8,363 nucleotides of DNA from Clostridia bacterium (GTDB lineage: Bacteria; Bacillota; Clostridia; Oscillospirales; CAG-272): assembly GCA_017461825.1 (NCBI GenBank), contig JAFTXB010000028.1, positions 1 through 8,363 on the forward strand. Direction: 5' to 3'. Shown here one piece after another: positions 5,870-8,363 of this stretch; position 1 is the first letter of the stretch; each line of letters starts with the position of its first letter. Both the position numbers and the translations under genes were made by a program. The notes below the pieces were generated by a model that was not told the DNA's origin, did no database searches, and worked only from the letters and a program-made list of their open reading frames with translations.

Positions 5870-6610
5870 TTATTTTTTAGAATGAGAACAGTTCTTATTC
5901 TTATTTTTAGGGGTTTTTCTGTGGTTATCCGATACCATACGGCGCAATATGGCAAGCGCGCGATCCAAACCGCCCACCTCGTCTATAATACCGTATTTCA
6001 CAGCCTCGTGCCCCTCAATGATCGAACCGCAATCGGTTGCGATCTGATCGGGGCGCATCATCAGCTCCTGTACCACCTCGGGGCGAGCCTTGGAGTGCGA
6101 GCAGATAAACCGAACGATGCGCTTTTGCATCTCGCTCATATAGCGGAAGGATTGCGGCACCCCCACCACCATGCCGCTTACACGCACGGGATGAATGGTC
6201 ATAGTAGCACTTGGAACGATCAGTGATCGCTTTGCCGCAGTTGCCAGCGGAACGCCGATCGAGTGTCCCCCACCCAGCACCAATGAGACCGTAGGCTTTG
6301 TCATCGAGGCGATCATCTCCGCCAAGGCAAGCCCAGCCTCCACGTCACCGCCCATGGTGTTGAGAATGATCAGAACCCCCTCGATCTCGTCGCTCTCTTC
6401 AATTTCAACCAGCATCGGGATGATCTGCTCGTATTTGGTCGCCTTCTGCCCCTCGGGAAGCAGATAGTGCCCCTCGATCTGCCCAATGATCGAAATGCAT
6501 TGAAAGCGCTCACGCGCGTTTTCAGCAATTGCTCCGCCCCCTTCTGCAATGTTTTCCAATATGATCTGCCGTGCTTCGGCGGCGTTTCGTTTGCTTTCAT
6601 TCCGATCCAT
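5870..6610 (-). CDS. ClpP-class serine protease, TepA-like (translocation-enhancing protein family)
   Basis: This 246-residue protein belongs to the ClpP/crotonase-fold serine proteases and most resembles TepA/YmfB of Bacillus, a cytoplasmic protein linked to export and signal-peptide turnover. Visible features are the oxyanion glycines in LNTMGGDVEAGLALAEMI (83-100), the nucleophile Ser117 in GGGHSIG, His140 in ATMTIHPVR, and a likely Asp193 in ATDCGSI, followed by EGHEAVKYGIIDEVGG as in ClpP. There is no signal peptide. The C-terminal tail after about residue 230 is Lys/Asn-rich and overlaps a palindrome. In Bacillus the gene sits next to a FtsK/SpoIIIE gene; here the next gene downstream is the exonuclease, beyond a 331-base gap. 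The ATG at 6608-6610 has only a distant GGGAG. The specific substrate is unknown; plain ClpP is less likely because of the N-terminal extension and weak similarity outside the core. Confidence 0.88.
   Translation of the reverse strand: MDRNESKRNAAEARQIILENIAEGGGAIAENARERFQCISIIGQIEGHYLLPEGQKATKYEQIIPMLVEIEESDEIEGVLIILNTMGGDVEAGLALAEMIASMTKPTVSLVLGGGHSIGVPLATAAKRSLIVPSATMTIHPVRVSGMVVGVPQSFRYMSEMQKRIVRFICSHSKARPEVVQELMMRPDQIATDCGSIIEGHEAVKYGIIDEVGGLDRALAILRRMVSDNHRKTPKNKNKNCSHSKK
5879..5901. repeat. Near-perfect palindrome at the 3' end of the tepA-like gene
   Basis: AGAATGAGAAC (5879-5889) and GTTCTTATTCT (5891-5901) pair at 10 of 11 positions around one base. It overlaps the codons of the Lys/Asn-rich tail just before the TAA. 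With no loop it is a poor RNA hairpin and has no T-run after it on the minus strand, so it looks more like a dyad binding site than a terminator. On the plus strand it is followed by TATTTTT. Function unknown. Confidence 0.5.
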
Positions 6611-6697
6611 ATACCGTTTTTTTCACTCCCGCAATCTTTTTTCGATAGTATTTCCAAAAAAAAATCGAGTATGCGGTAAGAAAAGTAAAAAACAGAC

Positions 6698-6726
6698 TTT
6701 ACAAATCGACAAAAAAATGTTATAAT
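6698..6726 (+). promoter_or_regulatory. pduL: Sigma-A-type promoter for pduL and downstream genes
   Basis: TTTACA (6698-6703, 5 of 6 to the -35 consensus) is followed after exactly 17 bases by a perfect TATAAT (6721-6726), preceded by TGT (extended -10). Transcription should start near 6733, about 68 bases before the pduL ATG. The leader contains a small GGGG/CCCC hairpin (6737-6751) and the ribosome site AAGGAAAGG (6782-6790). Confidence 0.8.
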
Positions 6727-6800
6727 ATTATGGAATGGGGTAAAACGCCCCGATAAAGTATCAATACACAATAATCAATATAAGGAAAGGTTTTGCCACT

Positions 6801-7376
6801 ATGGAAAACAAGGTTTTGGTAGAAACCTCCGCCAGACACATTCATCTGACAGAGGAAGCAGTAAAGGTTCTCTACGGAGAAGGCGCAGAGCTTGTCGTAA
6901 AAAAGATGCTCAGCCAGCCCGGTCAGTTTGCATGCGCAAATGAGAAGATCACACTGGTCGGCCCCAAGGGTCAGCTCACCGTCAGCGTTCTCGGCCCCAC
7001 GCGTAAGGCAAATCAGGTGGAGCTCTCCTTCACCGATGCGCGCGCGCTCGGTCTTGCCGGCGTTCCCGTTCGTGAGAGCGGCGACGTTGCAGGCACGCCC
7101 GGACTCAAGATGGTAGGCCCCGCAGGCGAGGTAGACATTGAGGAGGGTGTGATCATTGCAAAGAGACACATCCACATGACGCCCGAAGATGCAAAGGCAT
7201 TCGGTGTTGAGGACAAGCAGGTCGTCAAGGTCAAGATCAACAGTGCACGCACCACCGTCTTTGATGACGTTGTTTGCCGCGTACATCCCACCTACGCACT
7301 GGCAATGCACATCGATACCGATGAGTGCAACGCCGCTTGCGCCTTTGGCGAGGTTTACGGCGAGGTCATTCTCTGA
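6801..7376 (+). CDS. pduL: Phosphate acyltransferase PduL (phosphotransacylase)
   Basis: PduL interconverts acyl-CoA (propionyl-CoA or acetyl-CoA) and acyl phosphate, feeding an acyl kinase to make ATP. It is unrelated to classical Pta. The 191-residue protein shows both beta-barrel halves: TSARHIHLTEEA (His13, His15) and IIAKRHIHMTPEDA (His123, His125), with VHPTYALAMHIDTDE (His162, His170), which supply the zinc ligands and active site. It lacks the N-terminal extension of about 20 residues that targets PduL to bacterial microcompartments, and no shell genes are nearby. I therefore infer a free cytoplasmic enzyme, probably serving acetate or propionate fermentation. The ATG follows AAGGAAAGG by 10 bases and lies under a strong promoter. 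The next gene starts 2 bases after the TGA. Acetate kinase is not in the window. Confidence 0.93.
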   Translation: MENKVLVETSARHIHLTEEAVKVLYGEGAELVVKKMLSQPGQFACANEKITLVGPKGQLTVSVLGPTRKANQVELSFTDARALGLAGVPVRESGDVAGTPGLKMVGPAGEVDIEEGVIIAKRHIHMTPEDAKAFGVEDKQVVKVKINSARTTVFDDVVCRVHPTYALAMHIDTDECNAACAFGEVYGEVIL

Positions 7377-7378
7377 TC

Positions 7379-8005
7379 ATGAGAATCGTTTTTCAGGGTG
7401 ACAGCATCACCGACGCTGGGAGAGACAGACGGAACTACCACCATATGGGAAGCGGCTACCCCAAGTATGCGGCAGCCTTGATCCGCGAGGCGTTCCCCGA
7501 TGCCGATATTGAGATCATCAATCAGGGCATCAGCGGCAACCGCACCGATCAGCTTTTCGACCGTCTCTATCCCGATGCCATCGCATTTGAGCCTGATGTC
7601 ATTTCGATCCTCATCGGCATCAACGACATCTGGCACCGTCACGGAACAAATAAGATCGAAACCACCGACGAGCAGGTCGCCGCAAACTACCGCGCGATCC
7701 TCGCCCGCCTGAAAAAGCAGACGAACGCAAAGATCATCATGCTCGCCCCCTTCCTGCTCGACAACGAGGAAAAGGAAGCTTGGAGAGTGGAGCTCGAGTC
7801 GATCCTGCCCATCGTTCGCTCGCTGGCAGATGAGTTTGCAGACGCATACATTCCGCTTGACGAGCTGTTTGCAGAGGCACTGAAAACCCAACCCGAGCCG
7901 AAATTCTATTCGGGCGACGGCGTGCACCCCAACGCAAACGGAGCCGAGTTCATCGGTAAACATTATTTTAAAGCGATTGCTCCCATCATCGAGAGCCTCG
8001 TTTGA
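7379..8005 (+). CDS. SGNH/GDSL-family hydrolase
   Basis: This 208-residue cytoplasmic protein (no signal peptide) is an SGNH-fold esterase or lipase-like hydrolase. Block I is GDSITDAGR with catalytic Ser8; block II is NQGISGNRT (Gly50/Gly53); block III is GINDIWH (Asn82); block V is SGDGVHPN with Asp180 and His183. This completes the Ser-Gly-Asn-His set. Substrates for such short single-domain members include acetylated sugars, acyl chains and lysophospholipids; nothing here identifies one. The ATG at 7379-7381 is chosen because the frame upstream (from 7325) only overlaps pduL and the first block begins right after this Met. It starts 2 bases after the pduL stop with only a GAGGT further back, so it is probably translationally coupled to pduL. 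The functional link to PduL is unclear. Confidence 0.92.
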   Translation: MRIVFQGDSITDAGRDRRNYHHMGSGYPKYAAALIREAFPDADIEIINQGISGNRTDQLFDRLYPDAIAFEPDVISILIGINDIWHRHGTNKIETTDEQVAANYRAILARLKKQTNAKIIMLAPFLLDNEEKEAWRVELESILPIVRSLADEFADAYIPLDELFAEALKTQPEPKFYSGDGVHPNANGAEFIGKHYFKAIAPIIESLV

Positions 8006-8022
8006 TATGTTAATTATTTAAT

Positions 8023-8028
8023 AAGGAG
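8023..8028 (+). promoter_or_regulatory. Ribosome binding site of the scaffold-like Fe-S protein gene
   Basis: AAGGAG lies 9 bases before the ATG at 8038-8040. The 32 bases between the hydrolase stop and this ATG are AT-rich and show no terminator, so readthrough from pduL is likely. Confidence 0.75.
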
Positions 8029-8037
8029 ATACAAAAA

Positions 8038-8363
8038 ATGAGCAAAGAATTTTCTTGCGAGTACGCAATGAGCGCAGAAGTACAAAAGATGTGCGTCGTT
8101 GCACAGGGCCCCGATCACGGCCCCGCTCCCATTCCCGAAGAGGGCAAGTGGGTTCAGGCAAAGCAGATCACCGATATTTCGGCATACACCCACGGTGTGG
8201 GCTGGTGCGCACCCCAGCAGGGCGCGTGCAAGCTCTCGCTGAACGTAAAGAACGGCATCATCGAGGAAGCCCTCGTTGAGACCATCGGTTGCTCGGGTAT
8301 GACTCACTCCGCGGCTATGGCTGCTGAGATCCTCCCCGGCAAGACTCTCCTCGAGGCTCTGAA
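8038..8363 (+). CDS. Iron-sulfur cluster assembly scaffold (NifU/IscU-like), partial at 3' edge
   Basis: The first 108 codons of a gene that runs off the window encode a NifU/IscU-like protein. In this fold conserved Cys residues build and hold an Fe-S cluster. Visible are HGVGWCAPQQGACKLSLNV (Cys57, Cys64) and ETIGCSGMTHSAAMAAEILPG (Cys85), followed by KTLLEAL, the GCGSAxAS...GKTLDEA-like segment of scaffold proteins. PIPEEGKWVQAKQITDIS is the N-terminal block I remember from clostridial members annotated as scaffold proteins and found next to a GGGtGRT protein; that partner would lie beyond the right edge. Start: ATG at 8038 with a good AAGGAG site. No stop is reached. Whether it acts in general Fe-S assembly or in a specific pathway is unknown. 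The assignment rests on pattern recognition. Confidence 0.82.
   Translation, partial: MSKEFSCEYAMSAEVQKMCVVAQGPDHGPAPIPEEGKWVQAKQITDISAYTHGVGWCAPQQGACKLSLNVKNGIIEEALVETIGCSGMTHSAAMAAEILPGKTLLEAL

Noticed and set aside
6720..7310. A 196-codon minus-strand frame opposite pduL
   Set aside because: Shadow of pduL; the plus-strand protein has the full PduL histidine motifs and a promoter and ribosome site.

Overview
The window looks like chromosomal DNA of an anaerobic, fermentative Clostridia-type Firmicute, probably a gut lineage. The evidence is strong Shine-Dalgarno sites, a TepA-like ClpP-class protease, a short ThiI without a rhodanese domain, a DUF2007 protein, a stand-alone PduL acyltransferase, and a NifU/IscU-like scaffold of the type common in Clostridia. 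Base composition is intermediate, with AT-rich intergenic regions. No phage, transposase, CRISPR or tRNA/rRNA gene is visible. A species name cannot be given from the sequence alone.

Left and centre (1-6610) is one long minus-strand run. In transcription order it holds a TepA-like serine protease (6610-5870), a 331-base gap with a promoter and a composite repeat, a DEDDh exonuclease with a zinc ribbon (5538-4456), a DUF2007 protein (4446-4138), ThiI (4138-2960), an unrecognised 120-residue protein (2945-2583), a phosphoribosyltransferase of the Apt type (2517-1957) and aspartyl-tRNA synthetase (1951-158). Exonuclease, DUF2007, ThiI and the small protein are tightly spaced (9-base gap, 1-base overlap, 14-base gap) and are probably one operon. 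Apt and aspS are 5 bases apart and follow a palindromic repeat. The functions are housekeeping: tRNA thiolation, tRNA charging, purine salvage and nucleic-acid trimming.

The right side (6698-8363) is a divergent plus-strand set with a clear sigma-A-type promoter. PduL phosphotransacylase is followed after 2 bases by an SGNH hydrolase, then by a scaffold-like Fe-S protein that runs off the window edge.

The most striking observation is that aspS, normally essential, carries an in-frame TAG at codon 183, exactly where the family has the conserved Glu of the STPEGARDYLVP segment. The frame is intact on both sides, so this is a one-base substitution and not a frameshift. A sequencing or assembly error, or a real nonsense mutation, is more likely than recoding. 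Other points of interest are two diverged copies of a palindromic intergenic repeat (about 80-145 and 2529-2580), a structured repeat cluster between a promoter and the exonuclease start (5590-5740), and a near-perfect palindrome at the 3' end of the tepA-like gene. I found no convincing new multi-gene system.
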